A DNA stretch of 64,000 nt from the NCBI RefSeq assembly GCF_014205335.1, contig NZ_JACHNH010000001.1, positions 3,342,501 through 3,406,500 on the forward strand, written 5' to 3'. This DNA comes from Amorphoplanes digitatis. GTDB lineage: Bacteria > Actinomycetota > Actinomycetes > Mycobacteriales > Micromonosporaceae. Position numbers and translations under genes: made by a program. The notes below the pieces were generated by a model that did no database searches, was not told where the DNA came from, and saw nothing but the letters and a program-made list of their open reading frames with translations. Shown in pieces: positions 16,827-24,238 of the stretch (position 1 is its first letter; every line of letters starts with the position of its first letter).

Positions 16827-19021
16827 GTGCGCGTCCTCGGCCGGGCGGCGTTGGCCCGGTCCACCAGGCGGATCTTCTCGGATCCGTGCGCGGCCCGGGC
16901 CATCTCCCGGTACGCGCCCTCGAGCGCGAAGCGCACGTCCCGCTCGCCGGCGGCGCCGTCGCCGCTGGTGCCCAGCACCGCCGCCGGCACCGAGGTTCCG
17001 GCGGTCAGCGTGCTCAGGGCCCGCTCGAGCAGCTCGGCCCGCAGGGCCGCGAGCTGCGCGGACTCCATCTCCAGCCGGTCGATCAGCGCGGCGGCCGCGG
17101 CCAGGGCGGCGACGTCGGCCGCGGCCGACGGGTGCGCGTGCACCAGCGCACGGACCGCACCGACCTGCGAGCTGCGGTACGCGGCCGAGGTGCCCGGCAC
17201 CCGGTTGTACGCCTCGACGGCACCGTCCCGGTCACCGGCGGCGAGCCGGCACCGGGCCAGCCCCGCCGCCGCGGTCGTGTACGCCGGATCGGTGCGGCTC
17301 ACCACGTCGTAGTAACCGGCCGCCTCCGCGGGGTGCTGCGCCAGCTCCAGGGCCAGCCCCAGCGCCAGCTTCGGGGCGAGCTCGCCGGGCAGCGCCGAGT
17401 AGACCGCGTCGAACCGCTCCCGCGCCCGGCCCAGATCGCCCGAGGCCAGCGCCAGGACGCCGTCGTACCAGGCGAGGCGCCAGTCGCCGGCGGCCGCCGC
17501 CGTGATCGTGTCGCGCAGCCGGGCGGCGTCGGCGAACGCGGCCGGGCCGGTGCCGGCGGCGCCCAGGTCGATGAGCGCGCGCAGGGCCCGCAGCTGCACC
17601 TCGAACGTGTTCTGCGGTGCCTTGCCGAGCAGGGTGAGCACCTCCTGCGGGTCGGTCACCGTCACCGAGGCCAGGAACGCGGCCGACGGGTCGGTCAGGT
17701 CGATCATCGGGGCGGGCAGGAACCGCCAGTTCGGCTCGTCGCTGCGCGGGTCGGTGCGCAGCTCGCTGGTGAACAGCCGCGACGTCGACGGTCGCGGCTC
17801 GCCGTCGGCGGCGAGCACCTCGCGCAGCACGCCCAGCATCTGCTCGGACATCTCCGCGGCGTCGACGAAGCGCTCGGCCGGGTCGATGCGGGTGGCCCGG
17901 TCCAGCAGCCGGTAGAACGACTCGTGCTCGCGGTAGAGGTCGAACTCGCCGCGGTCCGGCAGGCTCTGCTTGAACGTGCTCTGGTAGCCGCGGAAGTCGG
18001 TGGTGAGCACCGCGAGGGTGCGGCCGATCGTGTACAGGTCGGACTGGATGGACGGCCCGGCCTGCGCCATCTCCGGCGCCTGGTAGCCGACCGTGCCGTA
18101 CAGGGCGGCGTCCTGGTCGTCGATGTGCACGACGCCGCCGAGGTCGATGAGCTTGACCTGGTCGCCGGTCTGGATGACGTTGTCCGGCTTGAAGTCGCAG
18201 AAGATCAGGCCACGGTCGTGCAGGTAGCCGAACGCCGGCATGATCTCCAGGACGTAGGCGAGCGCCTGGTCCAGCGGCAGCGGGTCCGGCTGGTTGCCGT
18301 TGGCCGCGCGGCGGTCCTTGAGCATGCCCTTGAGCGACTCGCCGCCGACGTACTCCATGACGATGTAGCCGGCGCCCTCGTGCTCGACGAAGTTGTAGAT
18401 CTTCACGATGTTCGGGTGCTCGACCTCGGCGAGGAACCGCTGCTCGGCCACCGCGGCCGCGAGGGCGTCCTCGTCGCCGGAGTTGAGCAGGCCCTTGAGC
18501 ACCACCCAGCGGTCCGAGACGCGCTTGTCGTTGGCCAGGTAGATCCAGCCGAGCCCGCCGTGCGCGAGCGCGCCGATCACCTCGTACTGGCTGCCGACCA
18601 GGTCGCCCTTGGCCAGCTTCGGGGTGAAGTTGAAGGCCTCGCCGCACGACGGGCAGAAGCCGGCGGTGCGGCCGGGCCGGTCGCCGCGGGCCCGGCCCAC
18701 CGGGTTGGCGCACTTCGCGCAGTAGCGCTTCTCCTCCGGCACCTCCGCGACCGCCATGATCGCGGTGGCCGGGTCGCGCTCCGGCAGCGGCGCCACGTCG
18801 ACCAGGCCGCCGCCGAAGCGTCGCCGCCGGCTGCCGGTGCGCCCGCTGCCGCCGCGCACCGATCCACCCGTACGCGTGGACAGCGCGGCGGTCCGCACCG
18901 AGGGCGCGGTCGCGGTGCGCTGCTTGGGCGCCGGTGCGGCTGCCGACTTCGGCGGGGCCATGCCGCAGGTGTCGCAGTAACCGTCCTGGATGGCGCCCGG
19001 ACAGTCGCGCTGGCATTTCAC
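16823..19021 (-). CDS. pknG: PknG-type Ser/Thr protein kinase
   Basis: A 732-residue soluble kinase. An N-terminal zinc ribbon (CQRDCPGAIQDGYCDTCG) and basic linker precede a rubredoxin-like motif (RYCAKCANPVG, GFCPSCGEAF). The kinase domain runs about 140-400: glycine loop ALAHGGLGWIYLA, lysine in WVVLKGLL near 174, catalytic loop FCDFKPDNVI near 275 and DLG in place of DFG (LIDLGGV). The C-terminal 300 residues are TPR-like. This order (rubredoxin, kinase, TPR) is specific to PknG, which controls glutamate/TCA metabolism through FHA proteins. Its GTG overlaps the upstream gene stop. Confidence 0.93.
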   Translation of the reverse strand: MKCQRDCPGAIQDGYCDTCGMAPPKSAAAPAPKQRTATAPSVRTAALSTRTGGSVRGGSGRTGSRRRRFGGGLVDVAPLPERDPATAIMAVAEVPEEKRYCAKCANPVGRARGDRPGRTAGFCPSCGEAFNFTPKLAKGDLVGSQYEVIGALAHGGLGWIYLANDKRVSDRWVVLKGLLNSGDEDALAAAVAEQRFLAEVEHPNIVKIYNFVEHEGAGYIVMEYVGGESLKGMLKDRRAANGNQPDPLPLDQALAYVLEIMPAFGYLHDRGLIFCDFKPDNVIQTGDQVKLIDLGGVVHIDDQDAALYGTVGYQAPEMAQAGPSIQSDLYTIGRTLAVLTTDFRGYQSTFKQSLPDRGEFDLYREHESFYRLLDRATRIDPAERFVDAAEMSEQMLGVLREVLAADGEPRPSTSRLFTSELRTDPRSDEPNWRFLPAPMIDLTDPSAAFLASVTVTDPQEVLTLLGKAPQNTFEVQLRALRALIDLGAAGTGPAAFADAARLRDTITAAAAGDWRLAWYDGVLALASGDLGRARERFDAVYSALPGELAPKLALGLALELAQHPAEAAGYYDVVSRTDPAYTTAAAGLARCRLAAGDRDGAVEAYNRVPGTSAAYRSSQVGAVRALVHAHPSAAADVAALAAAAALIDRLEMESAQLAALRAELLERALSTLTAGTSVPAAVLGTSGDGAAGERDVRFALEGAYREMARAAHGSEKIRLVDRANAARPRTRT

Positions 19022-20214
19022 AGGAGTCCGTCCCTCGCGGTCGTGGCGGTGAGGCGGGCCACCGCGTCCTGGTACGCGTTCACGGCCGCCCGCGCGGCGT
19101 CGAGATCGCAGGGCGCGGTGTAGAGCGCGGCGCGCGCCCGCTCGGCGAGCGGCGCGAGCACGGTGTCCTCGGCGAGGCCGCGGCGGCCGGCCTTGGCCTG
19201 GTAGGCGTCAAGCCGCCCGCGCAGCTCGTTGCGGGAGCCGAGCATCGCGGCGTTGCGGGCGGCGGCGCCGCGCAGGGCGTCGAGCCGCTCGCGGGCCCGC
19301 CGGGTCCAGTCGGCGAGCCGGGGGCTGATCAGCGCCCAGTGCCCGGCGGCGGCGAGCGCGTCGAGCGCGGCCAGGTCGGGACGCAGGTCGGGGCCGGCCG
19401 CGGTCGCGACGGCGGTGTCGGCGAAGCGGCCGGCGACGCTCTGCTCGGCCGCGGCGGCCGCGCGGGCCGCCTCGGCGAGCTGGTCGGCAAGGGCGTGCGC
19501 GTCGGTGAGGCGCTGGGTCAGTGCCTCGCGCAGCTCACCGGCCGACGTGCGCTCGGCGTCGGCGCGGTCCAGCAGCGCGCGTACGGCGGCCAGCGCCGTC
19601 TCGTCGCAGCCCAGCGGGTCCGTGGCCAGCGCCGAGGTGAAGTCGCCGAGCCGGCGGTCGGCCTCGTCAAGGGTGGCCGAGCGGGTCAGCGTGCGCAGGT
19701 GGCTCAGCGACGAGGCGACCGTCGCGGCCTCCGGCATCAGCCGGTGCCACACCTCGCCCGCCCGCGTCGCCACGTCCACCGCGGTCTTGAACGCGGCCTC
19801 CATCGCGGCGAGCAGCTCGGCGGGGGAGCAGCTGGTGCTGACCTGCCCGGCGCCGAGCAGCCCCCGCTGCGCCAGCGGCACCGTGCGGGTGGAGAGCGTG
19901 ATCGAGCGGCCGAGCACCTGGTGCACGTACGCGGCCTTCTCGGTGTCGGTGAAGCGGCGCTGGTCGCGCGCGGCCCGCGCCGCGGTGATCAGCGCGGTCA
20001 GCATGCGGTAGCCGTCCCAGAGCTGGGTCAGCGCCTCGGTGGCGTCGGCCCAGGCCGCGGCGGTCCGGCCGGTCAGCGGGCCCCGGTCGAGGTCCTTGCG
20101 CGCGGTGTTGTCGTCGAGGTCGACCAGGTTCGAGGCGACCGCGGCCGCCGCCGCCTCGAGGCGCATCAGCTCCCCGTCGGCGCGGCCGAGCAGCTGCTGG
20201 GTCGGCGCGGTCAC
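19018..20214 (-). CDS. Alanine-rich coiled-coil protein of the pknG operon
   Basis: A 398-residue, mostly helical, Ala/Leu/Arg-rich protein starting GTG (VTAPTQQLLGRADGELMRLE). Long heptad-like stretches (ELREALTQRLTDAHALADQL) suggest coiled coils; there is no signal peptide or membrane segment. I do not recognise a catalytic motif. It lies between glnH (4 bases upstream) and pknG (overlapping by four bases), so it is certainly co-transcribed and may link the membrane sensor to the kinase, though that is only suggested by position. Confidence 0.75.
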   Translation of the reverse strand: MTAPTQQLLGRADGELMRLEAAAAAVASNLVDLDDNTARKDLDRGPLTGRTAAAWADATEALTQLWDGYRMLTALITAARAARDQRRFTDTEKAAYVHQVLGRSITLSTRTVPLAQRGLLGAGQVSTSCSPAELLAAMEAAFKTAVDVATRAGEVWHRLMPEAATVASSLSHLRTLTRSATLDEADRRLGDFTSALATDPLGCDETALAAVRALLDRADAERTSAGELREALTQRLTDAHALADQLAEAARAAAAAEQSVAGRFADTAVATAAGPDLRPDLAALDALAAAGHWALISPRLADWTRRARERLDALRGAAARNAAMLGSRNELRGRLDAYQAKAGRRGLAEDTVLAPLAERARAALYTAPCDLDAARAAVNAYQDAVARLTATTARDGLL

Positions 20215-20218
20215 GGTG

Positions 20219-21172
20219 TCAGTCCCGGTACTCGGCCGCCGGCGGCCGCGGCGCGCCGCCGAAGTCGCCGAGCCACCGCTCGTAGGTGGCCTTCCAGGTG
20301 CCGTCCGCGCGGTTCTTGGCCAGCACCGCGTTGACGAACCGGGTGAAGTCCTCGTGCTCCTTCGGCATCGCCATGCCGTACGGCTCCTTGGTGAAGGGCA
20401 GACCGACCACCTTCGCGTACGGGTCCTGCGCGGCGAGGCCGACCAGGATCGTGTCGTCGGTGGAGATGGCGTCGACCTCGTTCTGCTGGAAGGCGACCAG
20501 GCAGTCGCCGAAGCCGGGCCGGTCGACGGCTATCGGCTTGCTGGCCCTCTTGCCGATGTTGTCGTAGGAGGTGGAGCCCTTGGCCGCGCAGACCTTCTTC
20601 CCGCCGAGGTCGTCGATGCTCGTCGCCTTCGAGTCCTTGGAGACCAGCACCTTCTGCCCGGCGTCGTAGTAGATGCTGGAGAAGTTGACGTCCTTCCAGC
20701 GTGCGCAGTTCGCCGTCATGGTGTCCGCGACGATGTCGACGGAGGAGTCGAGGACCGAGCTGACCCTCTTGTCGTACGCGATGACCTTGATCTGGATCTT
20801 GTCGGGGTCGCCGAAGATGGCCTGGGCGATCTGCCGGCCCATGTCCACGTCGAAGCCCTCGACCTTGCCCGTGAACGGGTTGCGGGAGCTGAACAGCAGC
20901 GTGTCCTGGCTGGTGCCGAGCACGAGCCGGCCGCGTTTCTGGATCTCCGCCATGTAGCTGCCGGCCGGCATCCGGCCCGGCGCGGGCAGCGCGCCGGCGG
21001 GGCGCAGGCTCGCGCGCGGATTGCAGGAGACGTCCGCGGGTGCGGCCGTCGCGGTCGCCGAGGGGCCGGCGGACGTGGTGGGCCGGCCGGGCAACGGCGA
21101 GGAGTCGCCGGCGCAACCGGCGGCGGCGAGCACGCTCAGTGCGGCGGCGGCGAGGGCGGCGCGGGTACGCAT
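20219..21172 (-). CDS. glnH: GlnH-like amino-acid-binding lipoprotein
   Basis: A 317-residue secreted lipoprotein. The signal peptide ends in the lipobox LAAAGCAG. A Ser/Thr/Ala linker precedes a family-3 periplasmic binding domain: RLVLGTSQDTLLFSSRNPFT, GFDVDMGRQIAQAIFG, VDIVADTMTAN and SYDNIGKRASKPIAV. In mycobacteria GlnH binds Asp/Glu/Asn/Gln and signals through GlnX to PknG rather than feeding an ABC transporter; no permease or ATPase is present here, which supports a sensing role. Its ATG shares one base with the glnX stop (TGATG). Confidence 0.9.
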   Translation of the reverse strand: MRTRAALAAAALSVLAAAGCAGDSSPLPGRPTTSAGPSATATAAPADVSCNPRASLRPAGALPAPGRMPAGSYMAEIQKRGRLVLGTSQDTLLFSSRNPFTGKVEGFDVDMGRQIAQAIFGDPDKIQIKVIAYDKRVSSVLDSSVDIVADTMTANCARWKDVNFSSIYYDAGQKVLVSKDSKATSIDDLGGKKVCAAKGSTSYDNIGKRASKPIAVDRPGFGDCLVAFQQNEVDAISTDDTILVGLAAQDPYAKVVGLPFTKEPYGMAMPKEHEDFTRFVNAVLAKNRADGTWKATYERWLGDFGGAPRPPAAEYRD

Positions 21173-22494
21173 CAGCGGTACTCCTCGAGTCGGGCACGCA
21201 GACCGGCGATGATGAGGCCGCAGACGATCAGGGCGAGCAGCGGGCCGAGCACGGTGAGCGGGCCGAGGCCGCGCCCCGCGTCGCTGATCTCGTCGCTGAA
21301 CACGTCCTTGCGGTTCTCCAGCGCCCGGCCGATGTCGTCGGTGACCCCGGTGAAGATCTGCGAGGTCTGCGGGCCGATGGCCAGCGCGACGGCGCCGTCG
21401 TAGTCGCCGCCGTTGTCGAGCTCGCGGACCTGGTCGTGCGCGCTCACGTAGGCACCGTGCTTGGTGATCGCCGAGCGAACGGCCAGCGACGGATAGCTGT
21501 CCACCGTGGACCTGCTGGCGTCGGACAGCAGCTCGTTGAGCCGCCCGGTGGTGGTGTCGAAGTCGACCTCGAGGGTGCCTTCGCCGGAGCGTGCGGCCAG
21601 CGTCAGCGCCTCGTCGCCGCGTTCGCGCAGGGCGGCGATGCGGGCCTCGGCGAGCAGGGCGACCGGCCGCGAGCCCTCGGTGTCGGCCTCGGACAGATGG
21701 GCGCGCTGCGCGATCAGCACCCCGCCGACGGCGAGCGCGAGGACCACCGTGCCGGCCGTCGCGGCGACCAGCGGCAGGTTGAACGTCCGGTGCGTGGCGC
21801 GGCTCAGGTAGAGCTGCGCCCGCAGCAGCGCGCCGAGCAGGGCGATCAGCAGGATCACCAGCAGCGCCGCCCACCAGGAGCTGCGGGCGGCACCGTAGCC
21901 GTCGTCGACCTCGCTCCGCGCGGCCTGCAACAGCGCCTGCGCCTGCGGCTGGAGGGAATCCCGGCTCAGCGCGGACGCGGAGGAGAGGTACGACGCGCCG
22001 ATCGGCAGGCCCTGCCGGTTGTTGGCGCGGGCGCTGGACACCAGGCCCGCGTACCGGGTGACGTCGGCGGACAGCCGGCGGATCGCGTCGGCGGAGCGGC
22101 CCTGCTCGGGCGTGCGCCGGGCGGCCGAGGTCAGCGCGGCGTTGGCCCGGTCGAGGTCGTCCTCGTAGCGGCGGGTCAGCGCGGTCGGCTCGAGGCCGCC
22201 GGCCAGGAAGGCCTGCGCGGCGGTGGTGTCGGCGTCGGCGAGCGCGGAGTAGATGGTCTCGGCCTCGACGAGCAGCGGCTGCGCCCGGTTGCCGAGGTCG
22301 TCGGTGCCGTCCGCCGCCGCGGCCGCGGTCAGGCCGGTGACGAGGCCGGTCAGCAGCGCGAGCGAGACCAGGGCGGCGAGGATCAGCTGGAGGCGTCCGG
22401 GTGACGTGTGGCGCAGCCGTCCGACGCGGTCGAGGACACCGGTGCGGGCGTCCGCCGCGACCGGAGCCGCGCGTTCCAGCTGCGCTGTGCTCAA
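21172..22494 (-). CDS. glnX: GlnX-like membrane sensor protein
   Basis: A 440-residue integral membrane protein and the first gene of the operon. Four hydrophobic segments are seen: LQLILAALVSLALLTGLVTG, WWAALLVILLIALLGALL, LVAATAGTVVLALAVGGVLI and LTVLGPLLALIVCGLIIAGL, flanking two extracytoplasmic helical domains. This matches mycobacterial GlnX, which relays GlnH binding to PknG. The start is TTG 22494, preceded by GGAGGA; the longer frame to 22551 lacks such a site. A TAGAAT box lies about 95 bases upstream at 22589-22594 and may be the -10, but its -35 is poor. Confidence 0.85.
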   Translation of the reverse strand: MSTAQLERAAPVAADARTGVLDRVGRLRHTSPGRLQLILAALVSLALLTGLVTGLTAAAAADGTDDLGNRAQPLLVEAETIYSALADADTTAAQAFLAGGLEPTALTRRYEDDLDRANAALTSAARRTPEQGRSADAIRRLSADVTRYAGLVSSARANNRQGLPIGASYLSSASALSRDSLQPQAQALLQAARSEVDDGYGAARSSWWAALLVILLIALLGALLRAQLYLSRATHRTFNLPLVAATAGTVVLALAVGGVLIAQRAHLSEADTEGSRPVALLAEARIAALRERGDEALTLAARSGEGTLEVDFDTTTGRLNELLSDASRSTVDSYPSLAVRSAITKHGAYVSAHDQVRELDNGGDYDGAVALAIGPQTSQIFTGVTDDIGRALENRKDVFSDEISDAGRGLGPLTVLGPLLALIVCGLIIAGLRARLEEYR

Positions 22495-22608
22495 GCTTCC
22501 TCCGTCGATGCAGTGCGTGGTCGGGCACTCACCCCAGCCACTGTGCCGCACGGGTGCAAACGATCTTCACGACGAGGTGGGGCGGCCGATTCTACGCAGG
22601 AAACGGCG

Positions 22609-22629
22609 CCCGGAGAGTCCCCCTCCGGG
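22609..22629. terminator. Hairpin downstream of the ArsR-SRPBCC-reductase operon
   Basis: CCCGGAG (22609-22615) pairs perfectly with CTCCGGG (22623-22629) around a 7-nt loop, 40 bases beyond the stop of the minus-strand reductase gene and upstream of glnX. It probably ends the first operon before the second begins. No U-tract. Confidence 0.45.
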
Positions 22630-22668
22630 TGCGCTTGCGTGACGCATCGGGTGTGCCGCCCGAGCCGG

Positions 22669-23301
22669 CTACGGCTCGACGAAGGCGGTGACGCCCTCGT
22701 ACTCGGCCTGGGGGGCGGCGCCGGCCGTGTCGAACTCGAGGAGGATCAGGCCTGTCGTCGTCACCTCGTGGTGAACGAGTCGCAATCCGACGGGGGCGCT
22801 CGGGTGGTCGAGCAGGCGACGCCCGGAACCGATCACGGTCGGCGCGACCACGAGCCGAAGGGTGTCGACGAGGCCGGCCGACAACAGGGCCGCGCCGAGG
22901 CGGGCGCTCCCGTGGATCTGAAGTTCCCGGCCTGCCCGGGATTTGAGCCTTCCCACGCTCTCGACCGGATCGCCGGGCAGCACCGTGGTGGGATGCCAGC
23001 CGCCCTGCGCGAGTGTGTTGGTGACGACGTACTTGGGCAGCGTGTTCATGCGTTCGGTGAACGGGTCGTGCGGGTCGGTGATCTGCGGCCAGTCGCGGGC
23101 GAAGGCTTCGTAGGTGCGCCGGCCCAGCAGCAGGCCGTCGGCGAGATCCAGCCACTCGGAGGTCCGCTGGACGAAGAGTTTGTCCAGGTAGGGCACGAGC
23201 CAGCCGCCTCGGGTGAAGCCGCCGCTGGTGTCCTCCGTCGGGGAGCCGGGGCCCTGGCTGACCCCGTCGAGGGTGACGAACTCGGTGAGGACGACCTTCA
23301 C
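22669..23301 (-). CDS. Dihydrofolate reductase/RibD_C-family protein
   Basis: A 210-residue cytosolic reductase-fold protein. It starts VKVVLTEFVTLDGVSQGPG, the standard opening of the family, then GLLLGRRTYEAFARDWPQ, RELQIHGSARLGAALLSAGL and VAPTVIGSGRRLLD. The GTG at 23301 overlaps the SRPBCC stop (GTGA). It is the last gene of a three-gene ArsR-SRPBCC-reductase unit, an arrangement common in actinomycetes. Its substrate is unknown; it is a different lineage from the RibD_C protein at 8968. Confidence 0.88.
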   Translation of the reverse strand: MKVVLTEFVTLDGVSQGPGSPTEDTSGGFTRGGWLVPYLDKLFVQRTSEWLDLADGLLLGRRTYEAFARDWPQITDPHDPFTERMNTLPKYVVTNTLAQGGWHPTTVLPGDPVESVGRLKSRAGRELQIHGSARLGAALLSAGLVDTLRLVVAPTVIGSGRRLLDHPSAPVGLRLVHHEVTTTGLILLEFDTAGAAPQAEYEGVTAFVEP

Positions 23302-23774
23302 GGTCCGGCCTCCTCTTCGACGGAGTGGGCAAGCTGGCTGGTGACCGTGCCCCAGCCGTCGGCGAAGCCGAGCTCCTCGTGCCGGGCGCGGGCGGCGGGA
23401 TCGCCGTGCCGCACGAGAACCCGGTAGTCGGTGCCGTCCGGGCGGTCGGTCAGCACGATCTCGGCGGTCATCGCCACCGGCGCCGGGGTGGCCGGCCGCC
23501 ACGAGCTGTCGATCGCGTTGGTGAACACGATTCGCTCGAGCTCGTCCACCACGAGGAACGCCGCGTCCATGTGCGGGACGAACGCCACGCCGTCCTCGCT
23601 GTACCGGGTGACCAGCGCACCGCCGGGCCTCGCCTCCAGGCGGTCGACCCGGCACACGGCCGGCGCCGGAAGCCACCATTTCGCGAATCGGTCCGGGTCG
23701 GTCCACGCCTTCCAGACGGCGGCGCGCGGGGCCCTGATGACCCGCTGCAGGGTCAGGTCGAGGTCGGGGTTCAC
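23298..23774 (-). CDS. SRPBCC/AHSA1-domain protein
   Basis: A 158-residue protein with the AHSA1 START-like fold: LQRVIRAPRAAVWKAWTDPD, FAKWWLPAPAV, GGALVTRYSEDG and MTAEIVLTDRPDGTDYRV. These proteins bind hydrophobic ligands in a helix-grip pocket. The GTG at 23774 overlaps the ArsR stop, so it is translated with its regulator. Together with ArsR and the reductase it forms a small ligand-responsive operon of unknown inducer. Confidence 0.88.
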   Translation of the reverse strand: MNPDLDLTLQRVIRAPRAAVWKAWTDPDRFAKWWLPAPAVCRVDRLEARPGGALVTRYSEDGVAFVPHMDAAFLVVDELERIVFTNAIDSSWRPATPAPVAMTAEIVLTDRPDGTDYRVLVRHGDPAARARHEELGFADGWGTVTSQLAHSVEEEAGP

Positions 23775-24109
23775 GTGGGTCTCTCCTCCGGGTCGGTGAC
23801 GAGGCGCTCCAGGCGGTCGGTGCGCTCTTCCCAGACACGATGCTGCTCGGCCAGCCAGTCCCCGATGACGTCGAGGCCCTCGCGGTTGAGCACACAGGTG
23901 CGCACCCTGCCGGATTTGGCCGTGCGGATCAGTCCGGCGGCCTCCAGCGTGCGCACGTGCTTCATGAACGAGGGCAGTGTCATCGGGAAGTCACCGGCGA
24001 GGTCTCCCACACTGGCCGGGCCGCGGCCGAGGCGCAGGATCACCCCACGCCGTGTCGGGTCGGCCAGGGCGACGAAGACGTCGTCGAGCCGGGCCGAATA
24101 CTGTGCCAT
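23771..24109 (-). CDS. ArsR-family winged-helix repressor
   Basis: A 112-residue repressor. MAQYSARLDDVFVALADPTR leads into RRGVILRLGRGPASVGDLAG, the recognition region FPMTLPSFMKHVRTLEAAGL and the wing IRTAKSGRVRTCVLN. No cysteine pair for metal sensing is present in the first helix or recognition helix, so it probably senses a non-metal signal. The ATG at 24109 is chosen because a complete promoter places the transcript start at that codon. It is the first gene of the operon and most likely autoregulates through the palindrome just upstream. Confidence 0.88.
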   Translation of the reverse strand: MAQYSARLDDVFVALADPTRRGVILRLGRGPASVGDLAGDFPMTLPSFMKHVRTLEAAGLIRTAKSGRVRTCVLNREGLDVIGDWLAEQHRVWEERTDRLERLVTDPEERPT

Positions 24110-24113
24110 GAGG

Positions 24114-24140
24114 CTAAGTATTGTCGCGCCCAACACTTAG
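24114..24140. promoter_or_regulatory. Inverted-repeat operator for the ArsR regulator
   Basis: CTAAGTATTG (24114-24123) and CAACACTTAG (24131-24140) are inverted copies matching at 9 of 10 positions with a 7-bp spacer. The repeat covers the -10 and the spacer of the ArsR promoter, so binding would occlude RNA polymerase. Confidence 0.6.
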
Positions 24141-24145
24141 TGCAA
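24117..24145 (-). promoter_or_regulatory. Leaderless promoter of the ArsR-SRPBCC-reductase operon
   Basis: Read on the minus strand: TTGCAC (-35), a 17-base spacer, AATACT (-10), then seven bases to the ATG at 24109. No Shine-Dalgarno is present, so the mRNA probably begins at the start codon. Confidence 0.55.
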
Positions 24146-24238
24146 GGGCTAACTGTTCGGCGGGAGAAGACCAGATCGCCCGCCGGGCTGCGCAGGGCAG
24201 TCGCGGCGGGCGATCGTCGGTCCTCGGCGGCGGTGTGG

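Noticed and set aside
20219..22528. A 769-codon frame joining glnH to upstream sequence
   Set aside because: The upstream half is out of frame with GlnX and has no homology; GlnH begins at its signal peptide ATG at 21172.
19018..22551. Plus-strand frames opposite the glnX/glnH/coiled-coil genes
   Set aside because: Antisense shadows; the minus-strand genes have signal peptides, lipobox, membrane helices and chained overlaps.
22495..22668. Intergenic region searched for a tRNA
   Set aside because: Only a short 7-bp hairpin is present; no cloverleaf or T-loop sequence was found.
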